Shown piece by piece: positions 55,301 to 60,068 of a DNA stretch of 64,000 bases. Positions within the stretch are counted from its first letter, which is position 1, and every line of letters begins with the position of its first letter. The notes beneath the pieces are model-generated. The model searched no databases. It was given only the letters and a program-made list of their open reading frames with translations, and was not told the origin of the DNA. The DNA is from Ascarosepion bandense (Eukaryota; Mollusca; Cephalopoda; Sepiida; Sepiidae). The position numbers were made by a program, and so were the translations under genes. Where the stretch lies: NCBI GenBank assembly GCA_037127315.1, contig JBBBDQ010000191.1:15299001-15363000 (forward strand), in the 5' to 3' direction.

Positions 55301-57364
55301 GGTAAGTTCTATTCAATATTTTCTCATTGTTCTATTCATGTCTCTCTAAACATTTCATGCTGGATCAGATGCTTTTCTTTGAACACTCAGTTATCAGGGT
55401 TTATTTACATCCTGTTAATAACCTGTTGGGAAAGCTACTGTCTCAGCTGTTACACAGATAAGTTAGTGGTAAGGTGTTCATCTAATGACAAATTAGTCGG
55501 ATTTTGATCCCAGCTTGAAGCTAAACAGATAATCTAGCTGCACTGAAGTGCTGTAATACAGCAAAACAGGCTTGTCTGCAGATGATTTTATATATACAGA
55601 TACAAATATAGAATGGCTTAAACTGACACAAAAATATACCAGTACAGAACTTGTTTAATCTAAGCTTACTTAACTATACCATCTATAGTAAGATGGATTC
55701 CATCTCTAAGCCATTATAAGTTTAGGTATAACCCCCACCAGTTCAATCATGAGTTTAAACTTGTTCACCAGAAACCAGATAATATAACCCCCTGCTACAG
55801 GCTGCCTATACCAGATGGTGTAACCATACTTAGTGGCCTGGTCCTCAAGGTTTTAGGATGACATGTTAACCACAAGCCAATCCCGTACTAGTCATTAGTC
55901 AAGCTGGTTGTTGGTCATTTTGCCCCTGTTATGTTCTTGATCTCTGAACCATAATTGAAGCCGCCATAGTGAGAAAAGAAATCTTCACAAACAAAAGATT
56001 TTTAGGATAATCATCAGTTGGTTTATTTAATTCTTGATACAAAAAAAAAAAAAAAAAAACTGTTCCTGCATCAATCTATAGTAATACTTGGCCTAATCAA
56101 AAATTCTGGAGCTTGGTTCAAGTTCCTTAGGTTTGAGATTTCGTGGTCATTCAGAGATTGGTCATGCAAGTCTCTGAGTTTGTAAAGTTGTCAGCTTATA
56201 TGCAGTCCAGCACAAAACCTGCATGAGGCTGGCAGTTCTTGGGATTTTGTAATTCTCACTGTAAAAACCTGCATGAGGCTGGCAGTTCTTGGGATTTTGT
56301 AATTCTCACTGTATTTGGAGAATTATCCACCTTTCCTTTCATATCACACCATTACTATATAGGAGCACTGATAAATTCTACCTTTCCTACCTCATTCCAA
56401 TGCCCTAATGTTTTTTAAAGTGCAGACTTCTATTCTAGTTATTAATTCTAATTCTCTCAACTCTTAAGAAGAGATAAAAATTATCAGACTGTCCACTTGT
56501 CATCAACAGGACTTTGTTTTCTCATGACCTCAAGAGTTTGGATTCATCCTTTAAATTTTCTCTTCATTTTTATCAGTGAATAATATGTCCTTCACTTCCA
56601 TAAGGATTCCCTGGACTTTATAGATCATACTTCTTTGTCAGTGATATGTTTTATCAAGAGGCAAAATTGTTTCACTGCATTCTTGATAGATAATAAACTC
56701 ATGATGCATTGTTCCAATTTTGTAAGAAATGGCAAATACAGATGGTTCCTAATCTATTCTGGCTGAAACCTTCATAAAGCTATTTTAGTTTAAATCTCAA
56801 GTTAATGGATTAAATTTAATATTTTCAATAAGCAAACTATTTTTCCTAAGTTTTTTTTTTTTTTTTAAATCTTCCAAGGATATTGAGAATATTTAGGTGA
56901 TTTAAAATAATTATTTACTTCAGATATCTGATTTTTATTTTTTTTTTAGTGTAGTTCAATAAACATTAACACCTTATATTTATATATAATTTTTTTAATC
57001 ACCCAGTGATCTAATTTTTATTGAATTTTAGATACTTTCTGGCTTTAAATTTACTATAATTATCACTCTTATGGATAATCTCATTTCATGATTTGTACTA
57101 AGCTTTTCCATTTAGAATACTCATTAAGGACATTGTCTTATTAGTTAATGAAATGCATTAAATTTCTGGTAAATGGTGTGCTATCACCATAATTTTTTTT
57201 TTTTTTTTTGTTACAGGTGGAGGACTGTTGAAAGTGAACATGCTTTAAGAAGTACTTCCTTTTTCTGTGATGTATGCTTTCGTTCCCTACACTATGACAA
57301 GGATGGAAAAAAGTTAGGCAATTTTAAGGCTTACAAATATTTTGATGAACATACAGTTTTATGA
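30405..57364 (+). CDS. SNAPC3: snRNA-activating protein complex subunit 3 (SNAP50), nine coding exons
   Basis: SNAPC3 is a core subunit of SNAPc, the nuclear complex that binds the proximal sequence element of snRNA gene promoters and recruits pol II or pol III. Coding exons are 30405-30598, 33934-34023, 35979-36075, 40037-40168, 48013-48153, 49794-49876, 51058-51213, 55194-55301 and 57217-57364. They total 1149 bases and a 382-residue product (human about 411). Every junction is GT-AG and keeps frame. Family blocks: [10 protein letters not shown] (exon 5), [10 protein letters not shown] (exon 6), [19 protein letters not shown] (exon 7), then a zinc-binding region with C325-x2-C328 (CRVC) and C351-x2-C354 ([13 protein letters not shown]), H359 nearby. 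The N-terminal third is poorly conserved, as in other SNAPC3 proteins. A poly(A) signal AATAAA is at 57480-57485. Introns are filled with repeats. It runs tail-to-tail with CHAF1A. No break or missing key residue was seen. Confidence 0.92.
31330..31645 (-). repeat. S1 tRNA-derived SINE in SNAPC3 intron 1
   Basis: Complete plan from CAGTCAGTTAAGTGCC (tail, 31335) to the head near 31640. B box GAGTTCGAATTCC on the - strand and the CATGCCTCGAAAGAGACATG hairpin are kept. Among the best-preserved copies by eye. Confidence 0.88.
31795..31925 (+). repeat. tRNA-like SINE fragment (second tRNA family)
   Basis: ACGACAGAGTAGTGAGTTCG and ATCCTCATTGGGTGC: a B-box-like core with A-box-like AACTTGTTTTACTAG upstream. 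Related to 17140-17250 and more weakly 50290-50400 and 55450-55550. Confidence 0.45.
32760..33245 (+). repeat. AT-rich dispersed repeat, inverted partner of 23080-23720
   Basis: Shares, in reverse orientation, the CACCGGAAAA, TTTGATTTTTGCAAGAA, CCTGAAAGTTTCAT, GGGTAACAG and TTTTGATGGAAAAAGTTCG landmarks. Ends just before the ATG of the candidate nested gene. Confidence 0.6.
33251..33646 (+). CDS. Candidate nested two-exon gene: small secreted peptide (56 residues)
   Basis: Exon 33251-33341 opens with ATG and encodes [19 protein letters not shown] followed by [11 protein letters not shown]: a Lys at position 2, a hydrophobic core of about 15 residues and a polar end, as in signal peptides. 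It ends at CAG before GTAATC. A pyrimidine-rich acceptor (TTTCTTTCTAG) precedes 33567-33646. Joined there, the frame stays open ([16 protein letters not shown], then [10 protein letters not shown]) to TGA at 33644-33646. The pair lies inside SNAPC3 intron 1 on the same strand, 9 bases after a dispersed repeat. No family is recognised. With only 56 codons, chance is a real alternative. Confidence 0.3.
33934..34023 (+). CDS. SNAPC3: SNAPC3 coding exon 2
   Basis: Residues 65-94 plus a split codon. Encodes [20 protein letters not shown] and then [11 protein letters not shown]. The spacing of Cys, Glu-rich stretch and xxDLxTxx corresponds to the region after the N-terminal domain in other SNAPC3 proteins. 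TTTTTAAG acceptor, GTAAGT donor. Confidence 0.8.
34205..34550 (+). repeat. tRNA-derived SINE, diverged, in SNAPC3 intron 2
   Basis: ACATGTGCAGAGTGGTGTAATAG head, then GGCATGAAATCATTTCTTC, AGTTATAGGATAAATAACAG, GGGTAGACTGAC and GCCATGGGTGTTAATCAG. Resembles 5636-5905 and 37740-37900. Confidence 0.55.
35338..35355. repeat. (TA)n microsatellite
   Basis: About nine TA units in SNAPC3 intron 2. Confidence 0.85.
35481..35777. mobile_element. Foldback/MITE-like element with ~138-bp inverted arms
   Basis: TTACAATGGGTAATACATAT at the left end pairs with its reverse complement at 35758-35777. The arms continue with few mismatches to about 35618 and 35635, leaving a loop of under 20 bases (CATGTCCATATTAG region). 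No coding content. Non-autonomous; the superfamily is unclear because a target duplication could not be fixed. Confidence 0.85.
35979..36075 (+). CDS. SNAPC3: SNAPC3 coding exon 3
   Basis: Residues 95-127. Frame set by exon 2 gives a basic segment ([18 protein letters not shown], then [14 protein letters not shown]). Another frame of the same exon is also open, but only this one is in phase with both neighbours. TTTCAG acceptor, GTGAGT donor. Confidence 0.75.
36115..36225 (+). repeat. S4 repeat fragment
   Basis: CAGCAGCATGGCCTCTGATTG, GGAGGTTGAAAATTTTGAAG, TAATTGCTGTTGTTCC: truncated copy of the LINE 3'-UTR-type repeat in SNAPC3 intron 3. Confidence 0.65.
36440..37690 (+). pseudogene. RTE-like LINE fragment, interrupted by S4
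   Basis: Same family as 26840-28050. [18 protein letters not shown] precedes the insert, followed by [13 protein letters not shown] remains of motif A. After the insert come the [13 protein letters not shown] motif B (36990-37010) and Cys-Tyr...[10 protein letters not shown] (37440-37470). Heavily mutated with many stops, older than the 26.8-kb copy. It lies in SNAPC3 intron 3. Confidence 0.7.
36606..36828 (+). repeat. S4 repeat inserted in the RTE-like LINE
   Basis: Starts GGTCCTGGGCATGACGGTAA and ends GTTGATGGGTCGTTAAAC, AAACCAAACC. Flanked by ACACAAAGG on both sides (about 36597-36605 and 36829-36837), a target duplication. It defines the element's ends independently of the 17551 copy. 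Confidence 0.8.
37740..37900 (+). repeat. tRNA-SINE body fragment
   Basis: CCCTTGGGAAATC, CCTTTCCACTAGGTGTGAGT, TAAATAGTCGGGTAGACTAG: diverged SINE body without head. Confidence 0.4.
38038..38549 (-). mobile_element. Helitron-like non-autonomous element
   Basis: On the - strand: A (38550), then TCTAAACTTATTTATAAATGG, internal sequence, a GAGCAACGCCGGGCTATA block, CTAG (38041-38038) and T (38037). This is the clearest A-TC...CTAG-T copy in the window. Shares its interior with 18396-19113. Confidence 0.65.
39095..39189. repeat. Minisatellite: 5 copies of a 19-bp unit
   Basis: TTTTATGCAATGGAGGTTG repeated five times without difference, in SNAPC3 intron 3, about 110 bp before a mariner remnant. 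Confidence 0.95.
39302..39964 (+). mobile_element. Mariner remnant with terminal inverted repeats, internally deleted
   Basis: Left end TGAGGGTGGGCTGAAAAAT and right end (reverse complement) CAAAGGTGGACTGAAAAGT match over most of 23 bases, flanked by TA on both sides (39300-39301, 39965-39966). Inside, the C-terminal half of a transposase remains: [20 protein letters not shown] (normally HQDNAPAH), [20 protein letters not shown]. At about 660 bp it is half the usual 1.3 kb. Confidence 0.8.
40037..40168 (+). CDS. SNAPC3: SNAPC3 coding exon 4
   Basis: Residues 128-171, phase 0 at both ends. Contains [20 protein letters not shown], which corresponds to the strand that opens the conserved SNAP50 domain. 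TCTACAG acceptor, GTACGT donor. Confidence 0.85.
40586..40835 (+). repeat. tRNA-derived SINE (S3)
   Basis: GGATGTGTGGGTGGTATAATG head with A-box-like element, AGTTCAAATTCAG B-box-like element, TTGGGATAGGTATGAATC, tail TTTAAATAACCCACAAAGGG. Confidence 0.65.
40843..41153 (+). repeat. S1 tRNA-derived SINE, + orientation
   Basis: GGATGTGTGTTGTGGTGCAG, TGGATATTGGCTCAGAATG, B box GAGTTCAAATTTC, CCCTTGGGAAAGGTATTAAT, GGGTTCTATAGCCTTGGCTG, tail CATGTCTCTTTTGAGACATG and GGCACTTAACTGACTGA. Near-matching flanks ATCCTGCTG and ATCCTACTG may be the target duplication. It sits in SNAPC3 intron 4. Confidence 0.85.
41501..41765 (+). repeat. tRNA-derived SINE (S3)
   Basis: GGTGTGTGGGGTAATGGATAG head (the B box is lost), CATTTGGGAAAAGTATGAATC, CCAGCTATGGGTTAAGTAG, tail TTTTAAATAATACTCAAAAGG and TTGATAAGTCATAAAAAAC. 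Confidence 0.6.
42275..42565 (+). repeat. tRNA-derived SINE (S3)
   Basis: TGTGCAGGTGGTGTAACAGATAG head, GAGTTCAAATTCC B box, CCCTTGGAGAAAGGTATAAA, ACCAGCTATGGATTAAATAG. The tail is partly lost. Confidence 0.65.
43249..43293. repeat. (TA)n microsatellite
   Basis: About 22 TA units running into a T-tract that starts the next S2 copy. Confidence 0.9.
43294..43690 (-). repeat. S2 repeat, diverged, two body units
   Basis: T-run, AATTCACCTCAAGCAAA, GGAACTGGAAACCTAATCC, CTACTCTTATTAAGG, then a second body unit near 43575 (CCGGAAACACAATCCTAAAA, CTATCTACTCC). More diverged than the block at 12768. Confidence 0.6.
43733..44640 (+). repeat. 5S rRNA-tRNA chimeric SINE split by a solo LTR
   Basis: Left part 43733-43827 is a 5S-like head (GGCTTATGGCCATAGCATG, AAAGTTAAGCAAC, CACTTGGGAATA). 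After the insertion the 5S end resumes at 44311 (ATATCAGGTGCTTTAAGC). The tRNA-like part follows (GGATGTGTGAGTGGTCTAATG, AGTTCCAATTCC), then CCCTTGGGAAAGGTATGAAT and tail TTTAAATAACCTGCAAG, TTGATAAGCTATAAAAAAC. Older than 29391. Confidence 0.75.
43828..44310 (+). mobile_element. Solo LTR, 483 bp
   Basis: Starts TGTAATATAG and ends TATATAACA, a short imperfect inverted repeat of TG...CA type. Flanks are ATAG on the left and ATAT on the right, which restore the uninterrupted 5S sequence GGGAATATCAGG (4-bp duplication, one mismatch). Composition is GC-rich relative to its surroundings. A TATA box (TATAAAA, 44090-44096) lies in the middle, as expected for an LTR promoter. No internal retrotransposon sequence remains. 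Orientation is assigned from the TATA box. Confidence 0.65.
45030..46060 (-). pseudogene. Degraded coding sequence of unknown family
   Basis: The - strand carries consecutive frames with protein-like composition: [17 protein letters not shown] (about 45990), [20 protein letters not shown] (about 45900), [16 protein letters not shown] (45690), [20 protein letters not shown] (45640), [20 protein letters not shown] (45160). They are separated by frameshifts and stops. The pattern looks like one long decayed ORF, perhaps from a transposon. No family recognised. It lies in SNAPC3 intron 4. Confidence 0.35.
46293..46535. mobile_element. Structured 243-bp insertion with ~17-bp target duplication
   Basis: TATATATTAGTGATGCT occurs at 46276-46292 and 46536-46552 and brackets this segment. 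Inside are three hairpins: CCTGGC...GCCAGG (about 46350-46370), CCAGTCGTG...CACGACTGG (about 46396-46434) and CTCTCTGC...GCAGAGAG (about 46439-46486). GC content is higher than flanks. No pol III box of standard form and no poly(A) tail were seen. A long perfect duplication is typical of LINE-mediated insertion. Confidence 0.6.
46567..47689 (+). mobile_element. Mariner element, nearly full length, transposase broken
   Basis: Left end CAGGGTTGTCTAGAAAATTC and right end (reverse complement) TTGGATTGTCTGGAAAGGTC are inverted repeats next to TA at 46565-46566 and 47690-47691. The 1.12-kb length is close to an intact mariner. Recognisable transposase pieces: [19 protein letters not shown] region, [15 protein letters not shown] and [19 protein letters not shown] frames, ending [15 protein letters not shown]. 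It has many stops and frameshifts. It lies in SNAPC3 intron 4. Confidence 0.75.
48013..48153 (+). CDS. SNAPC3: SNAPC3 coding exon 5
   Basis: Residues 172-218, phase 0 at both ends. Encodes [19 protein letters not shown], one of the most conserved SNAPC3 blocks. The preceding intron of about 7.8 kb is packed with SINEs, a solo LTR and a mariner. Confidence 0.9.
48785..49315 (+). repeat. 5S rRNA-tRNA SINE (partial 5S) interrupted by S1
   Basis: AGCTTGGTCAGTACCTAAATG and GGGTGACTGCTTGGAAATAC are the 3' half of the 5S head. The tRNA-like part and body to 48990 follow. An S1 SINE (48995-49258, -) interrupts it, and the tail resumes as TTTAAATAACCTGCAAAAGG, TTAAGCCATAGAAAAC. Confidence 0.65.
48995..49258 (-). 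repeat. S1 tRNA-derived SINE nested in a 5S-tRNA SINE
   Basis: TCAGTTAAGTGCCATACG tail, CGCAGTAGGTTGTCATTGC, GCCAGCCAAGGCTATAGAAC, head near 49250. The tail hairpin region is partly deleted compared with other copies. Confidence 0.8.
49380..49565 (-). repeat. tRNA-SINE fragment
   Basis: TTATTTAACCCCTAGCTGGG, TTCCAAAGGTATTTGTGC and the head-like ACACCATCTGCATATCC, reading on the - strand; strongly diverged. Confidence 0.5.
49794..49876 (+). CDS. SNAPC3: SNAPC3 coding exon 6
   Basis: Residues 219-245 plus two bases. Encodes [20 protein letters not shown], matching the family's FFFxxxFYND region. Confidence 0.9.
51058..51213 (+). CDS. SNAPC3: SNAPC3 coding exon 7
   Basis: Residues 246-297 plus two bases. 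Encodes [20 protein letters not shown], then the hallmark [20 protein letters not shown]. Confidence 0.93.
51370..51620 (-). repeat. tRNA-SINE, diverged
   Basis: CTGTCACTCAAGGCTAGAG, TTTCCCAAGAGCATGTGTG, GTGAATGCAACTAGACTGG, ACGCATACATCC: S1/S3-like body on the - strand in SNAPC3 intron 7. Confidence 0.5.
51702..51725. repeat. (TG)n microsatellite
   Basis: About eleven TG units followed by a TTTA run and T-tract that opens the neighbouring LINE 3' end. Confidence 0.85.
51750..52650 (-). mobile_element. CR1-like LINE 3' portion
   Basis: On the - strand, 52560-52290 reads [15 protein letters not shown] (RT motif B area) and [10 protein letters not shown]. 52272-52050 reads [37 protein letters not shown], which aligns with the STIRPCIAYFCHTWPGAP segment of the 1475 copy. 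52040-51750 is the 3' UTR ending at a T-run with CACTTCCCCTCAAATCAGGC. It shows the uninterrupted version of the site where the Helitron-like element sits at 1787. Confidence 0.6.
52690..54180 (-). mobile_element. LTR-like or promoter-like GC-rich segment with degenerate tandem units
   Basis: Composition changes sharply to mixed GC. Read on the - strand it contains ATTGG boxes (near 53990, 53925, 53870), TGACGTCA-like sites (near 54010 and 53945) and a TATA-like CATAAATACAGGG (near 53815). Downstream are several diverged copies of a roughly 110-130 bp unit (with CTCTGGTTGGC and TGTCGATCTCTG on the forward strand, 53225-53690). Promoter boxes followed by a long leader suggest a retroelement LTR plus leader, but no TG...CA ends or target duplication were confirmed. 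Confidence 0.35.
54181..55190. other. SNAPC3 intron 7 remainder
   Basis: AT-rich intron sequence with poly-T runs and no recognised element. Confidence 0.4.
55194..55301 (+). CDS. SNAPC3: SNAPC3 coding exon 8
   Basis: Residues 298-333 plus two bases. Encodes [18 protein letters not shown] and the first Cys pair ([11 protein letters not shown]). Confidence 0.92.
56214..56313. repeat. Tandem duplication, 2 perfect copies of 50 bp
   Basis: The 50-bp segment starting AAAACCTGCATGAGGCTGGC is repeated immediately without difference, in SNAPC3 intron 8. Confidence 0.95.
57217..57364 (+). CDS. SNAPC3: SNAPC3 coding exon 9 and stop
   Basis: Residues 334-382. Second Cys pair in [19 protein letters not shown], then [13 protein letters not shown] and TGA. 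Preceded by a long T-tract and TTACAG. Confidence 0.93.
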
Positions 57365-57490
57365 GAAGCATTCACAGTCAAGAATGTTGAGCTGTCTAAG
57401 GTGGATAATGTGGCTTTGAGACAGTACCTGTCTCAAACATATCAGGTATAGATGCATTTTCATGCACTATTCAGACTAAAATAAAGACAA
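57365..57490 (+). terminator. SNAPC3: SNAPC3 3' UTR with poly(A) signal
   Basis: AATAAA at 57480-57485, about 115 bases after the stop codon, is the nearest canonical poly(A) hexamer. Confidence 0.6.
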
Positions 57491-57719
57491 TGTGTTTATT
57501 TATACAAGTTTAAAATAAAATTTGGAACAAGTGTTTTATAAACAATCTGGTTTAATGTTTTTTTATCATTGAAATATAAAGAATCTCACTACTGCTACAA
57601 TAGAACTTATCAGCATATTACTGAGATTTGAATGTGTGATGGCAGAAATGAGTAAATATAATTTTCACAAAACAGAAATTTTAAAATAATTTAATCCAGT
57701 AAAAATTTATGCATTAAGC

Positions 57720-57915
57720 GTTCACACTCCACCCACGTCTATTGAACAGGTGTAGAGGCTCATCCCTTGTTCCCTGTTTAGGATGTGGTTTCTGGCTTTC
57801 TCTTTTCACTTTCTTTTAATTGGAGTAGATAGACTGAACTATCTATTCACTCTTACGTAGCCCCTGCACACCAGTGGCCTTACTTGGGGTGATGTGATTA
57901 AAAAAAAAAAAAATT
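57720..57915 (+). repeat. S2 repeat, + orientation
   Basis: CACTCCACCCACGTCTATTG, AACAGGTGTAGAGGCTCATC, TTAGGATGTGGTTTCTGGC, GGAGTAGATAGACTGAAC, then tail TTACGTAGCCCCTGCACACC, GTGGCCTTACTTGGGGTG and a poly(A). Single-unit copy between SNAPC3 and CHAF1A, ending in poly(A) as a retroposon should. Confidence 0.75.
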
Positions 57916-58893
57916 AGTGATAAAAGAAGCATCTGAGGGATAAGTTATATTAAAGGTAATGCCAAATCATAACTTAAGTTCTCAAAAATGTGTTCAGCTG
58001 GCTCATTTCACTGCAAGGTCTGTAGTGATACATGCTCAAAACACTGGAGGGTTTTTTTTTTTTTTTTCTTTTTTCTTTAATATCAGTTCATATATAAAAA
58101 GCAAAACCCACTTCTAAAAATGTTAATAAATAAAAGGTTTTTCTCTCGAGAAATATAAATAAAATCTTTTTCTCTCGAGAAATAAAGCAAAAAATAGCTT
58201 TATTTATGATAATGAAACAAGAATGTGATCTGAGACAAATTTAAAACTGACCTGCTAGGTTGCTGTCAAGTCAATCTTAAAAATCTACAAAAACAGATAA
58301 AAAAAAATTCTAGCAGCAAATCATACTTTTATACTGGAGTAGATATAATTTATTGGGGAAAAAAATGACAGGAAATAATCAAATGCAGCACAGTTCTTTT
58401 AAAAAATAAGTAGATTTTATATAATGTTATATAAAGTCTAATTACAGTAATGATACTAAATATTAATATATGTAGAGAAACAGCCTTTTTTTTCTTCTTC
58501 TCAATCCCCTGCCAACAACAGAATTTATCATTAAGTCAGAATTGTATTTGAACATACACTTTAGACTGACTTATCAACTAAATGTGACTTAAAATATGAC
58601 AAGAATCTTCTCTCAGATATTATCTATACATACACAGTATCTAAGGGTTAACTTACATTCACACATCAGACAATTGACACACATATACCCCGAGTCTGTG
58701 GTTGCATATGTCTTCCAAGGTACATTCACAAATCCTTTGTACAATGATACAAAGTTGAAGTTTGAGAGATGATGAGAAAAAGTAAATTCTGATGATGTCA
58801 ACTCCCTGATAAAAAGGGGGTTCTATATACAATTCGAATCATTTAAAGTGACAAAATAAGGAAGAATCAAGGTTTACCCTTATCACTGATGGT

Positions 58894-60068
58894 TTAGTCT
58901 TTGGCAGTAACAGTCTGAGGAATGGGAGATATTCCACTGACAGCCATATTTAAGTTCTGCTCAGGAGTTTCTGTGGTATTATTAGCTGAGGTAATATCTA
59001 CAACGGTAGATTTGGTTTCAGTTTCAGGAAGCTTTTCTTGAGTGGATGTCTCCAAAGAAGTGACATTCATTGCATTTGAAGAATGTGGAACATTAGAAGG
59101 CTTCTCGCTATATGGTTTATTAACATTTATGACTGATAAATGATCTTTGTCAGTTCCGTTGTTTGTGCCATCTTCCATGCAGTCATCAGGCATTTTATTT
59201 ACAACTGCATCCGGAGTTGAATGCACTAAGGGGCTACTACATGCTGTAATATTTACAGGAGATTCAACTGCTGTATTAATTTTCTTTTTGTCTTTCATGC
59301 TTTTGCCATCATCTGATGACTGCCCATCAAGCTCTGTTAAATCAAAATCCATTTTTTCATTAGCAGCTCGTGTGAAGCTTAAAATGGACATTTGATCTCG
59401 ACGAAATTGCTTGTTGGTTTGTGATTTTAAATCTGAAGATTTACTTTCAATAATTTCACACTCTCCATCTGATTTGCTGGTATTTAATTTATCTGCAGTT
59501 TGGGCAAAACTCAGAATTGACATTTGGTCCCTTGAGGGAGTTTTATTAACAGCCTTTTCACTAGTTTTGCTTGTTGGTGTTTTTGACTCTGACACGTGAG
59601 CTTGGTTTGGGGTGGTATTCTTTGATGGTATTGATACACACGCTGGGTTTTCTTCCGTCGCTTTCTTTTCGAGGACTTTGTCTCTCAAAGTAAGGTTCTC
59701 TAACCCATATTGCTTCAACACTTCCTGATGGACATACCAACAGATCTTGGGAAAATCTCTACGCTTTTCACGGACAGCAATGGTTGTAATCTTTTTGTCT
59801 AATTGACGTTTGGATATAATAAAATTCTCTTCTGGAGCATCTGATTCATTGATTGAAGTATTGGGAGTTGATGTTTGTTTGAAAGAATCCAATTTTTCTG
59901 TATTGCCAGGAGTGGATTCTACATTTGACTCTAGTTTTGTATTTTCTCCTTGAGATGCCTTGCCTACTACATCTGAATTCTTTGAATTCCAGAATAGCTG
60001 GAATTCTATCACAAGCTTTTTAATGCCCGCACGGTTCCCATGGATAAATTTAATTAGGTCAGGCATTG
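58894..60068 (-). CDS. CHAF1A: CHAF1A last coding exon
   Basis: Acceptor TTTTCAG before base 60068; the first two bases complete an Ala codon, so VPEE-A-MPDLIKF is continuous with the upstream exon. The winged helix spans about 60066-59695. It is interrupted by a 50-residue Ser/Thr/Asn-rich loop between the IHGN half and the ISKRQ half. Tail motifs: RDQMSILSFAQTADK (59532-59488) and RDQMSILSFTRAANEK (59400-59353). Stop codon at 58896-58894. The ATG inside the intron side of the open frame is not a start. Confidence 0.87.

Noticed and set aside
58613..58801. 62-residue - strand frame just downstream of CHAF1A
   Set aside because: Lies 3' of the CHAF1A stop with no splice signals or family resemblance; most likely 3' UTR.
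59147..59599. Two + strand frames opposite CHAF1A
   Set aside because: Shadows of the CHAF1A last exon.
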